This document shows positions 10,282 to 19,113 of a stretch of 64,000 bases of DNA, piece by piece (within the stretch, counting starts at the first letter, position 1; every line of letters starts with the position of its first letter). The notes under the pieces were generated by a model. It was not told the DNA's origin, searched no databases, and was given only the letters and a program-made list of their open reading frames with translations. Origin of the DNA: an uncultured Clostridium sp. Lineage in GTDB: Bacteria; Bacillota; Clostridia; TANB77; CAG-508. The DNA lies in contig CANSOA010000007.1 in the NCBI GenBank assembly GCA_947648495.1, positions 1 through 64,000 of the forward strand. The letters run 5' to 3'. Made by a program: the position numbers and the translations under genes.

Positions 10282-10637
10282 AAATTAATAAATTTTATTA
10301 TAGCATATTTTTGGCTTATTGTCAATGTACGAATTTTTTGGGGGGATTAAATGGGGGAAGTTTTAGGAGATATTTTGGGGACGGGGACACTCTTAAGCTT
10401 ATAGAAAAAATGAGTAAAAGCGAGAAAAATAAAGAAAATGGGATTGCAAGAGTGTCCCCGTCCCCAAAATAATCCCCTAAATACGTCCCAAAAATATCCC
10501 CTAAAACCCCCTAAGCAAAACCTCACCCAAAACACATTTTATTCTTTTATTTTTTCAAATTTTCCTCGCATGAAATTTTATTTAACGGAAATACTATTTT
10601 TAAATAATTAAAAAAACAGAAAGGAGCTACACTTCTT
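10282..10637. repeat. REP-like palindrome inside a longer G/C-rich inverted repeat
   Basis: The core palindrome is 10377-10465 with arms GGGGACGGGGACACTCTT and AAGAGTGTCCCCGTCCCC in near-perfect symmetry. It is nested in a longer imperfect inverted repeat from about 10337 to 10515, where G-runs on the left mirror C-runs on the right. The rest of the gap is AT-rich and carries the ribosome binding site of splB. No gene is visible. Confidence 0.8.
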
Positions 10638-11636
10638 ATGTTTAAACCTGACGCAATTTATTATGAATCTGCCATAAAAAACTATTCTTTAGGCAAAGAG
10701 TTATTGCACAAATACGAAAAAACGCCAAAGTTTATCATTGATAATCACAACAACATTCCAGAAATGCGAAACCAAACAAATTCTGCTTTCCCCGCCATGA
10801 AAAAGCATCTGATTATAGCTACTCGCAAAACACATAAATACGTAGAAAATCATAAAGTTTCTGATTTTTTGGTTCCCTACACTTCCTCTGGCTGTACGGC
10901 TATGTGTCTATATTGCTATCTTGTTTGTAATTACAATAAATGTGCGTATTTGCGCTTGTTTGTTAATCGTGAGGAAATGCTTGAAAAAATAATTAAAACA
11001 GCTCAAAAAAGTGAAAAAGAACTAACTTTTGAAATCGGAAGCAATAGTGATTTAATTTTGGAAAATTCAATTACCAATAATTTAGTTTGGACTATTGAAA
11101 ATTTTGCAAAATCTAAAAAAGGCTTTCTTACTTTCCCAACCAAATTTGATATGGTTGACCCAATTTTAAATATTTCAGGAAAAGATAGAGTCCTTATTCG
11201 AATGAGTGTTAATCCAGAAGAATTAATTGATAAAATTGAGTTTGGAACGTCTCGCCTAAAAAATAGAATGGAAGCCATTAATAAATTATGCGATGCGGGA
11301 TATCAAGTAGGAATTTTGATTGCGCCCATCATTTTGGTAGATCATTGGCAAAAATTATATGAAGATTTACTAATTACTTTGCAAAAATCGCTTAATGAAA
11401 AAGCCAAATCGAGTGTGTTTTTTGAGTTAATTTTTATGACGTATAGTTACATTCATAAAATGATTAATACGGAGGCTTTTCCAAACGCGATTAATTTATA
11501 CAATCCAGAGCTTATGACAGGACGTGGGCGTGGAAAATATTGTTATAAAAAACAAGTAAGAGATTCCGCAGAAGCGTTTTTTCTTTCACTTTTGGGTGAG
11601 TATTTTCCTGAAAATAGGATTTGGTATGTGAGTTGA
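10638..11636 (+). CDS. splB: spore photoproduct lyase (radical SAM)
   Basis: Repairs the UV-induced thymine dimer specific to spores, using S-adenosylmethionine and a 4Fe-4S cluster. The 332 residues carry the family signature TSSGCTAMCLYCYL (CX3CX2C) near 85-98, followed directly by the VCNYNKCAYLRLFVNRE segment typical of SPL. Length fits. An AGGAG sits before the ATG at 10638. Its presence implies a sporulating host. It is one of few plus-strand genes in this half of the window and ends against the converging secretion operon with a shared terminator. Confidence 0.93.
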   Translation: MFKPDAIYYESAIKNYSLGKELLHKYEKTPKFIIDNHNNIPEMRNQTNSAFPAMKKHLIIATRKTHKYVENHKVSDFLVPYTSSGCTAMCLYCYLVCNYNKCAYLRLFVNREEMLEKIIKTAQKSEKELTFEIGSNSDLILENSITNNLVWTIENFAKSKKGFLTFPTKFDMVDPILNISGKDRVLIRMSVNPEELIDKIEFGTSRLKNRMEAINKLCDAGYQVGILIAPIILVDHWQKLYEDLLITLQKSLNEKAKSSVFFELIFMTYSYIHKMINTEAFPNAINLYNPELMTGRGRGKYCYKKQVRDSAEAFFLSLLGEYFPENRIWYVS

Positions 11637-11666
11637 TTTATCTTATATGTTTTATAATATAATTAT

Positions 11667-11710
11667 AAAAAACGAATGTGTAAACTTTTAGTTGACACAT
11701 TCATTTTCTT
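11667..11710. terminator. bidirectional terminator between splB and the secretion operon
   Basis: GAATGTGT and ACACATTC pair across a 13-base loop, with A residues before and T residues after, between two converging genes. Confidence 0.65.
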
Positions 11711-11735
11711 TATGTTACAGTTTTTAGCAATATTT

Positions 11736-12308
11736 TTATTTATTATCCTTGCTAATATTTAAACAAAGTCTAAGGGATTTACCATTTCTATAATATACAT
11801 TAAATACTAGCTCATAGATATTTTTTGATTTACCTTCCAAATCTATTTTAGACTCACTCTCTAAATATTCACAATAATCATATAAATCCATTTCTGTTTG
11901 CAAATTTCTTAAATTATTTACTAATTCTAAAAACTCCTCTTCTGAACTAATAGTTAACATTTTATTAATAGCTTTTTGATTCTGTTCATAATAACTTTTT
12001 AATTCATCTTCTTGAAAATCTTTTATTGTATTATATAATTTCGGAATATATCTAGTAATAATTTCTTCTAATTTATCAATCACCTTTGCTGAAGACAAGC
12101 CTTCTATAAAAGATATCTTAGTTAGATTTTTGTAGGTTAGAATCTTATTTTCTTTTATAAACTCTGCTAATTCTTCAGCAGGCATTGCTGGCGTGTTTAC
12201 ACCTTCTTCTTTTTTTCTTAAATGTGCAACCATACTAACTAATAGTATAACTATTAATAACAATATTGATAATACTATTATTAATTCTTTTTTTATTCTT
12301 CTATTCAT
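11736..12308 (-). CDS. membrane-anchored hypothetical protein of the secretion locus
   Basis: 190 residues with a strong N-terminal membrane anchor (about 8-28) after basic residues, then a mostly helical, acidic outer domain. No family recognised. It is the last gene of the long minus-strand secretion operon, 11 bases after the large hydrolase gene, so an accessory role at the cell surface is likely by position. Confidence 0.65.
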   Translation of the reverse strand: MNRRIKKELIIVLSILLLIVILLVSMVAHLRKKEEGVNTPAMPAEELAEFIKENKILTYKNLTKISFIEGLSSAKVIDKLEEIITRYIPKLYNTIKDFQEDELKSYYEQNQKAINKMLTISSEEEFLELVNNLRNLQTEMDLYDYCEYLESESKIDLEGKSKNIYELVFNVYYRNGKSLRLCLNISKDNK

Positions 12309-12319
12309 TATGAACCTCC

Positions 12320-15300
12320 TTACTGATAAGCAATATATGTAAGATTAGGCTTAGTATTGAAAACTTCCCAATGTTTACTACCATTATTCACATAACCACT
12401 TTGATATACCACATCTGTACTCATTGGCACTCCACTTGAGTTTGAAATTGATGAACAATCATTTTGAGAACACCATTCTGCAGCTGCTATACACTTTTCA
12501 CAAGGATTTCCATTTATAATAGCATCTATTGTTTGTTGAGCATATTGTCCTGGAGCATGTAATTGTTCTTCAATAGTACTTCCATGTCCTCCAAAATTTG
12601 TTAATGCTCTATTAATAATAACATAGCCTGTTGCTCTTGCAGCTAATTCTGCCTTTTCTTCTCCCACATTTCCAATCTGACCATTAGCACAGCATTCTTG
12701 ATGTATAATTTTAGCTAACAATTCTAAATCTTCTGAAGCAAACTGATATTCTTGATTTCCAAAATTATTAGCTTCGCCACTCTCCGGTATCTCCACATAA
12801 TCCTCAATATTCTCCACCTTCTGCTCTTCTGTGTCTAAAAGAAGAATTTTCAAGTAATTACCTACTTTGTAAGGACCTGCGTCTTGCTCTGTTTCTGTTT
12901 CTGGCGTGACTTGCTCTGTTGGCGTTTTGTTTTCTTCATCCTCTAATTCTTTAATCTCAATTTCTTTCATAAACTCTGCTTCTGAAGAAAATGTCTTGCC
13001 AATTGCTGCGCCTTCTTTAATATAAATTTTCTTGTTCTTGCCAGAACCTTTTGGAAGTGTATATACTGCTTTTTGTTTGGCTTCTTCGGCTATTTTCAAT
13101 TCGAATTCTCGCTTGTTGTCTAGTAGATTTGGTACGCTGTATAGCGGAGAATAACTGTTTTTGATTTCACTTTCAGAATCTTCTTCTAGTGCATTTATAT
13201 AGTTCGCTAGTATTTGTATATTGCTGTCTCTGTTGCCACTTACTTTTATATCAGAAACATCAAATCCTTCTAAATATACAATACAATCTCCGATTCCTGC
13301 ATCGTCATATTCCTTCCAGAAATAATCATAACCTAATGTATCTAAATGATCTTTACATTGAGCATTTTTCTCTAACCAACCAGAAGCATCATTTTCTTCT
13401 ACATCAGAAGCAGTAATAGCATTGTTTATATTCTTTTGTGAAACTCCTGAGAAATATTCACAACCGTCTTCGGTTCCTGGTTTACATTGTTTGGTTCCTA
13501 ATGCTCGGATTTTGATAAATCCTACTTCATTTTTTTCTCCTGTTTCAACATTTTTTCTTTCCATTGTTCCATATTCTAAAACTTCTCCAGTAATTGGAGC
13601 AACTACCGTCTCGCCTCCTTCAAAACCAGCAAATTCAGCTGTAGAAGAATTTGAGTTTGAGCCAGTATTTGTGCCTACAACACCATTGCTCATTTTATCA
13701 TCTGGTATAGAAATATAACCTTTAATGTCTCTATTATATGTTTTATATTTCAATCCACCAGCTTCGCCTCCATCATAATACATTCCATTTTGGTCATAAA
13801 TATTAAGATGCCCTCCTCTGTCATCCTGATATATTAGAATCATTCCAGTTTCTAATGTAGCAGGAGCTCCTGGATGATAATAATCTACTAATTTTTCTAA
13901 TGTCCCAATATTTCTCGAACTAGTCAATTCTCCTTCACCAAATATTCCAACTAACTGCAAACACCAACTAACATACGCTGAACAATCATAAAACTTTTGC
14001 GTCTTTGATGCTTCAAAACTACTTGCTCTTTTAGGCTGACTATAATCATATCCGCCATCAGCAACTGTATAATCATATATATCTTTTGCTGCTTGAACTA
14101 GAAGATTGTCTGAAGTTTGTGGTTCATTTTCATTTTGAACTGGAGTAGAATTGCTATCTTCAGTTGTTTGAGTTTCCTCAATTTCTTCTTGCGATAATAA
14201 CTCTTTTAATTCCGCTAATGTCTCTGCTTTCTTAGTTCTCAAATCTTCTGCAGAATGAATTAACGTTCCATAAAAATTTTCATTTTTGTCATATCTCGCA
14301 ACTGGCCATCCTGCTGCTGATACGTTTGCTACTGGAAACATCATGACTTCTGATTCGGGTTCGACTAAATCTTCTTTGTCAAAGTAGTTTAACTCGACGA
14401 TTAATTCTTTAAAATCACGATAGATATATTCTGAATCCAATGTGTGCATATTTTCTAATATACTAAATGCATTTAATGAACTATGCGATAAACTGATTGC
14501 ACCAGAAATTTGGTCAATTGTTGCTTTATAATGCTCTTTTGTTTCATCTCCGTCATCGTCTTTGAAAAGAAGGTCTGTCTCAATTACTGTTCCTGCAAAG
14601 TTATTTTTGAAATCATCTGGATCGTTTGTTCCTGTCATTTCTTTTGCTTTTTGAATTAATGCTGCAGTTCCTGGCGTTCCATCATATAGATAATAGTCAT
14701 CTAAAAATAGTTTTTTGATGGCAGGATCGGTTTCTCCACGAACCCCATCTTCTACTTGTTTGATTGTTCCCGTATTTTGTTGAAAATAGATATTTAATCC
14801 TGATGCCTGTATGTCTTGTAAATACTGTGGTGAACTTTCATTTATTTGCAAAGTTTGCCAATTAGAATCTGTAGTTCCAAGTTCATAAGCCATATAATCA
14901 CTACTACTTGTTATTGTGTCATCTTTTATCGCTTTTTTACCAACTCTAAATTCCTCGACATTTTCTTGTTCTGGTTCTAAATTGTATTCTCCTTCATTAC
15001 CTTCTGCTTTTACATAAGTAATTCCGTCATCACTTAATTTATATTTTCCATTTCCTCTTTTTACTTTTTGACATAGTATATCTGAAAGCTTATCGTTATA
15101 ATTATTGTTTTCATCTTTCAAATAAACATATAATTTATAATTTCCTTTATCATCTGTATCATATAATGTCCAACGCTCGCCTGTTTTTTTCTCATATTCA
15201 TCATCATTTTTTATGATTGTATCGTCTCCAGCGTCTTCTATTGCATAATGTGTAAAATATACATCTCTAAACCAGTGATCTTTTACACGATATATGTAAG

Positions 15301-17533
15301 GAACATAGGTGTCCAAATCTGAATTATTCGTTTCTTTTAGGGCTTTATAAATATCTTTTAAATATCTTATACAGTTAATACATGCTTCTCCTACTTCATT
15401 CTTCAAACCTTGAGTTGAATCTTGTGGACAAGGATCTGAACAATGCTCTGCTTTATCTGATCTACCATCACTATAATAAAGATTTGCTTGCCACATACCT
15501 GTGCCGTCTCCATTATCAATATGCGTAATTTCAAATTTAAAGATAGCTTCCGGATTTTCTTTATATTTTCCCTCTGAATAGAAAATTTGTGTAAGTGAAT
15601 CTTTTTCAGTTCCTTCTTGATTGTTTTCTTCTTTATCTGAATCGTCTTTATCATTTTCATCTGTATTTTCATCATTATTTTCACTATCACTTTCATTTTT
15701 ATTACCAGAAATTTTGGTAGCAGAAATTGATACAGAAGTATTAGGCTCTATTGGATTAGTTGCATTTATAATTCCTAAAACCAATGATTCTATTTCAGCA
15801 GTATTATCAACGATATAAGATGGTTCTTTTAATTTTTCTATTTCTTTTTTAATATCTTCTACTAATCTTCCTAGTCGATTATTTCCTTCTATATCTGTTG
15901 GCAATTCAGGATCGACAGTTATTGGCACTTCAAATTCTTTTCCTTGAAAAAGAAATTTATAAGTTTTATTTTTCGTTATTATATTAATGTACTCAAGTTT
16001 AAATTTGCCACCCTCTTCAGTCGCAAATCTTTTATGGTTCGCAGATGTTTTTTTAAGTAAATCTGCACTAGCTACTTGTGTAGTTCCATTTTGAAAAAAG
16101 TTGTATATCTCGTTTATCAGACTGTCTACACTTTCTTTTGGAATTTCAACATCACCAGCTCCTGAAATAAGTTTTTCTATGCATTCTCTTACACTTTCTT
16201 TTGTGACTTCTTGAACACTCGTATCAGCATTCCAATTTCCGCCATGTTGCTCACCAATACCAGTGTAATCAGGAGGTCCCATACACATATATTGTGTTAA
16301 TTCATTTCCTGTATAACTTTCTAATATTCCATCTGACGCTTCAAAAATTTCATATGCTTCTTTTGGATTTAACCTTAAATCATCTCCTATAAAACCATCA
16401 TTTATTTCAGTTAAAACTGAGAAAGGAACTTTATTATTTATTGTAGGACCAACAGAAGAATCTATATTTCCGCTAATAGCATGTAATAGAATCTGTACTT
16501 CTGTTTTCATTGCAGATTCTGTCGCCATTTTATAGCTTAAATCTGGTGCCATTGTAGCAAGATGAACGGACAAAAGAAACTCTAATGGCATGCCATATCT
16601 TCCTGTCCAACCACTTAAATCATATTCCATGATAGAACGTTTTAAAATACCTTTTTCAACAACCTTTAATTTGTTGTCTTTTACTGTAATAGAGCCTAAT
16701 TCCCATATGTCATATCCATCTCCTTTTTTCCCTAACTCTGCCTCATGATATACAGCAAGTAAGCCCTTTCCTGGATTATTTAGAAAGAAATCTCCGATTG
16801 TTATATTTTTGTGTTGTAAAATAGTTGAGTAATTATCAGCAACTAAGTATGCTATTATATTTTCATAGGCTTTATTGTGCTTCATTGACATTTCTATTGC
16901 GTCAAAAGTATTTGTTAAAAGTCCAGGTGACTCATAAGTTAATTTTGTTTCAGTTACATTTCCCTCTTCGTCTTTCTCCTCTTTTAGTGGATTAGGTAAA
17001 CCAGAAAAGCCATACCCATATAAATCATAATCCATTTCTTTTAAATATTTCAAGGTATCAACAATATCTTCATCGTGTACAATATTTTGTTCTCCTGATA
17101 TTAAAGAAAGAAGTTTATCTCCAAATGATGTTACTATGCTTTCTAACCCCGACATAATCAATCCCAATCCTGCTAAAATAAACACTAAAATTCCAATAAT
17201 CGAAATAATAAACCAAACAATCGAGCCTATGACCGCTATAATGGGTCCTAATTTTCCTATCAAGGCTGATACTTTTTGAGCATGTTTTGCCACTTTTGCC
17301 ATTTTTTCTGCTTGCTTTGCTCTTTTTGAAGCTATCCCCATAGATTTTGCTGCTTTTGTTCCACTTTGAGCAATAGCCTTTTCAGCATGTTTTTCTGCTG
17401 ATTTTCCCATAACTTCAGAAGCTTTTGATGCTCCTTTTGATAAATTTTTAGCTTTCTTTTCTGCATTTCTTAATGGATTTTTTCTATTTTTGGGGCGTTT
17501 ATTTCTCCCTCCATTGATTTCATCTTCTTCCAT
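12320..17533 (-). CDS. giant secretion-system protein with NlpC/P60 and SleB-type cell wall hydrolase domains
   Basis: 1737 residues. The first ~85 are basic, Lys/Ala-rich and helical. A membrane segment follows at about 90-130, and the rest is probably outside. An NlpC/P60-type domain lies around 1150-1270 (YDCSAYVSW with the catalytic Cys near 1183, GGHLNIYDQ with the His near 1240). A SleB/CwlJ-type hydrolase domain forms the C-terminus from about 1590 (ELLAKIIHQE, then VIINRALTNFGG). In type IV systems of Gram-positive bacteria a VirB1-like dual hydrolase opens the peptidoglycan for the channel, and this is the likely role here. The middle 900 residues are unrecognised. It contains no in-frame CGG codon. 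Confidence 0.8.
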   Translation of the reverse strand: MEEDEINGGRNKRPKNRKNPLRNAEKKAKNLSKGASKASEVMGKSAEKHAEKAIAQSGTKAAKSMGIASKRAKQAEKMAKVAKHAQKVSALIGKLGPIIAVIGSIVWFIISIIGILVFILAGLGLIMSGLESIVTSFGDKLLSLISGEQNIVHDEDIVDTLKYLKEMDYDLYGYGFSGLPNPLKEEKDEEGNVTETKLTYESPGLLTNTFDAIEMSMKHNKAYENIIAYLVADNYSTILQHKNITIGDFFLNNPGKGLLAVYHEAELGKKGDGYDIWELGSITVKDNKLKVVEKGILKRSIMEYDLSGWTGRYGMPLEFLLSVHLATMAPDLSYKMATESAMKTEVQILLHAISGNIDSSVGPTINNKVPFSVLTEINDGFIGDDLRLNPKEAYEIFEASDGILESYTGNELTQYMCMGPPDYTGIGEQHGGNWNADTSVQEVTKESVRECIEKLISGAGDVEIPKESVDSLINEIYNFFQNGTTQVASADLLKKTSANHKRFATEEGGKFKLEYINIITKNKTYKFLFQGKEFEVPITVDPELPTDIEGNNRLGRLVEDIKKEIEKLKEPSYIVDNTAEIESLVLGIINATNPIEPNTSVSISATKISGNKNESDSENNDENTDENDKDDSDKEENNQEGTEKDSLTQIFYSEGKYKENPEAIFKFEITHIDNGDGTGMWQANLYYSDGRSDKAEHCSDPCPQDSTQGLKNEVGEACINCIRYLKDIYKALKETNNSDLDTYVPYIYRVKDHWFRDVYFTHYAIEDAGDDTIIKNDDEYEKKTGERWTLYDTDDKGNYKLYVYLKDENNNYNDKLSDILCQKVKRGNGKYKLSDDGITYVKAEGNEGEYNLEPEQENVEEFRVGKKAIKDDTITSSSDYMAYELGTTDSNWQTLQINESSPQYLQDIQASGLNIYFQQNTGTIKQVEDGVRGETDPAIKKLFLDDYYLYDGTPGTAALIQKAKEMTGTNDPDDFKNNFAGTVIETDLLFKDDDGDETKEHYKATIDQISGAISLSHSSLNAFSILENMHTLDSEYIYRDFKELIVELNYFDKEDLVEPESEVMMFPVANVSAAGWPVARYDKNENFYGTLIHSAEDLRTKKAETLAELKELLSQEEIEETQTTEDSNSTPVQNENEPQTSDNLLVQAAKDIYDYTVADGGYDYSQPKRASSFEASKTQKFYDCSAYVSWCLQLVGIFGEGELTSSRNIGTLEKLVDYYHPGAPATLETGMILIYQDDRGGHLNIYDQNGMYYDGGEAGGLKYKTYNRDIKGYISIPDDKMSNGVVGTNTGSNSNSSTAEFAGFEGGETVVAPITGEVLEYGTMERKNVETGEKNEVGFIKIRALGTKQCKPGTEDGCEYFSGVSQKNINNAITASDVEENDASGWLEKNAQCKDHLDTLGYDYFWKEYDDAGIGDCIVYLEGFDVSDIKVSGNRDSNIQILANYINALEEDSESEIKNSYSPLYSVPNLLDNKREFELKIAEEAKQKAVYTLPKGSGKNKKIYIKEGAAIGKTFSSEAEFMKEIEIKELEDEENKTPTEQVTPETETEQDAGPYKVGNYLKILLLDTEEQKVENIEDYVEIPESGEANNFGNQEYQFASEDLELLAKIIHQECCANGQIGNVGEEKAELAARATGYVIINRALTNFGGHGSTIEEQLHAPGQYAQQTIDAIINGNPCEKCIAAAEWCSQNDCSSISNSSGVPMSTDVVYQSGYVNNGSKHWEVFNTKPNLTYIAYQ

Positions 17534-17559
17534 ATTCTCACCACCTTTATTATTGGATT

Positions 17560-18531
17560 TTAATCATTGTATGTTACTGGAATATTAACACTAAATTTCG
17601 CAATGGCATTTTGTATTTCGGCTTGTATGACTTCGTCTGCTATATTTTCTGTTCCAGAATATTGCTCCATAACTCGGATTGCTCCAAATGTTATACTTTG
17701 AGAATCATCGTTGTTGTCATAGAATTTTGGAAAAGATATGCCAATTGTTCTACTTTCGTTTGGACCTAAAACAATGTCAGTGTCTTCTTCATTTCTGTTT
17801 CTATTCTCTGACGATTTTAGGTTCAATGTAATTTCTCCATTTTCTTGCCCGTCTGCAATAACAATTGTATTTTGAGTTCGATTTGTTAATTTTATGGTAT
17901 AGACTTCTATACTATAGTATTTTATAACAGATTTAATATCGATTTTTAAATAATTATTTTCGGAAATATTTTTAATGTCTGCAAAATCCACAAAGTTTCC
18001 AACTGCCATTTCTAATTTTCCGTCCTTTTGTTTTTTAAAAATCATCTTTTCTTCTGTATATTGATAGGTTGTATTGGTCAAACCAGTTGCCAATAAGTCG
18101 TCTGTGTATTTTATTTGGTAAATATAGGTATTTCCTTCGTTTGAATAATCTTGAATAGCATATTTTTTGGGAGTTGGCATTTTGGTGTAAACATACTTCA
18201 TAAATTCCTGAATATCATTATTAAAACCATATTCTTTGCAAGAATCGGAAAGCATGTTAAAAGCCTTCTGCCAATTTCCTTCATTGCAATATCCAACATA
18301 TTCTTCAATCTTATCCTCGATGGGATTACTTACATTTTTAGAAACCGTTTTACTTGTGTCAATAACTGAAGTGTGTGGTTCATAGGTTGTTTGTAATTCA
18401 GGAGTTGGCTTGTAACCTTTCAATAAATAATTGATGAAAAATACAATCGCCCAAACGCAGATTACAATAAAAATTATTTTGTTATGTTTTCTAAAAAAGT
18501 GTAATAGTTTTATTCTCAAATCTGTAAACAT
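17560..18531 (-). CDS. anchored NTF2-like protein of the secretion locus (TcpC/VirB8-like candidate)
   Basis: 323 residues: a cytoplasmic start, one membrane segment (about 15-36) and an outer part. Residues 70-165 (EEYVGYCNEGNWQKAF...) look like an NTF2-like fold, as in VirB8/TcpC proteins of type IV systems. A second beta-rich domain follows. Its neighbour at 18556-19083 has a similar first domain. It lies between the large hydrolase and the VirB6-like genes. Assignment to VirB8/TcpC is inferred from topology and place, not from a clear motif. Confidence 0.55.
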   Translation of the reverse strand: MFTDLRIKLLHFFRKHNKIIFIVICVWAIVFFINYLLKGYKPTPELQTTYEPHTSVIDTSKTVSKNVSNPIEDKIEEYVGYCNEGNWQKAFNMLSDSCKEYGFNNDIQEFMKYVYTKMPTPKKYAIQDYSNEGNTYIYQIKYTDDLLATGLTNTTYQYTEEKMIFKKQKDGKLEMAVGNFVDFADIKNISENNYLKIDIKSVIKYYSIEVYTIKLTNRTQNTIVIADGQENGEITLNLKSSENRNRNEEDTDIVLGPNESRTIGISFPKFYDNNDDSQSITFGAIRVMEQYSGTENIADEVIQAEIQNAIAKFSVNIPVTYND

Positions 18532-18555
18532 TTACTCTTCTCCTTTTTGCGACTT

Positions 18556-19083
18556 TTATATAACACTAAATGACATGACAAAATCATTATAATCATTTTC
18601 TTGAATGACAACATTTAGCTGTTGCTTTTCATCTGTTTGTTTATCATTTATCGCATCTGCGATATGAACCCATAACACGTAGACATCGCCATTTCTTTCT
18701 ATATTTTCGTATTCTAAGATAGCCAATTGAGGGAATTTGGTTTGCACATATTTTGTAAAACTATCTAGTGTTGGAAAATAGGTTTGTTTGAATTCAGAAT
18801 AGAGCAAATCATATGCTTGTTCATATTCCTTATTTTCAATATTACGCCAAAACATACCGAAGTAAAATTCCATTCTTTCACGTTCTTCCATGTCTTGCAA
18901 TTTAGCTGTGACGTTTATTTTTTCAAAGTCTATTTCTTCCTGTTCTGTCATTTCTGGCTGATTTGTAGAATCAGTTGATTGCTTTTTATGGGTGAAAAAA
19001 CTTATGGTAAGTATTAGAATTAGTATCAGAATTGCACTTAAATATATGATTTTATAATCTTTCTTTTTATCTTTTTTAACCAT
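18556..19083 (-). CDS. small anchored NTF2-like protein, relative of its downstream neighbour
   Basis: 175 residues with one membrane segment (about 11-27) and an outer domain of about 110 residues. The pattern of helices, NIENKEYEQAYDLL then FTKYVQTKFP and AILEYENIERNGDVYVLWV, parallels the first domain of the adjacent 323-residue protein, so the two look like paralogues. A VirB8-type scaffold role is a guess from topology. Confidence 0.55.
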   Translation of the reverse strand: MVKKDKKKDYKIIYLSAILILILILTISFFTHKKQSTDSTNQPEMTEQEEIDFEKINVTAKLQDMEERERMEFYFGMFWRNIENKEYEQAYDLLYSEFKQTYFPTLDSFTKYVQTKFPQLAILEYENIERNGDVYVLWVHIADAINDKQTDEKQQLNVVIQENDYNDFVMSFSVI

Positions 19084-19113
19084 AAGTTTTTCTCCTTAAT
19101 TATTAAAATATTT

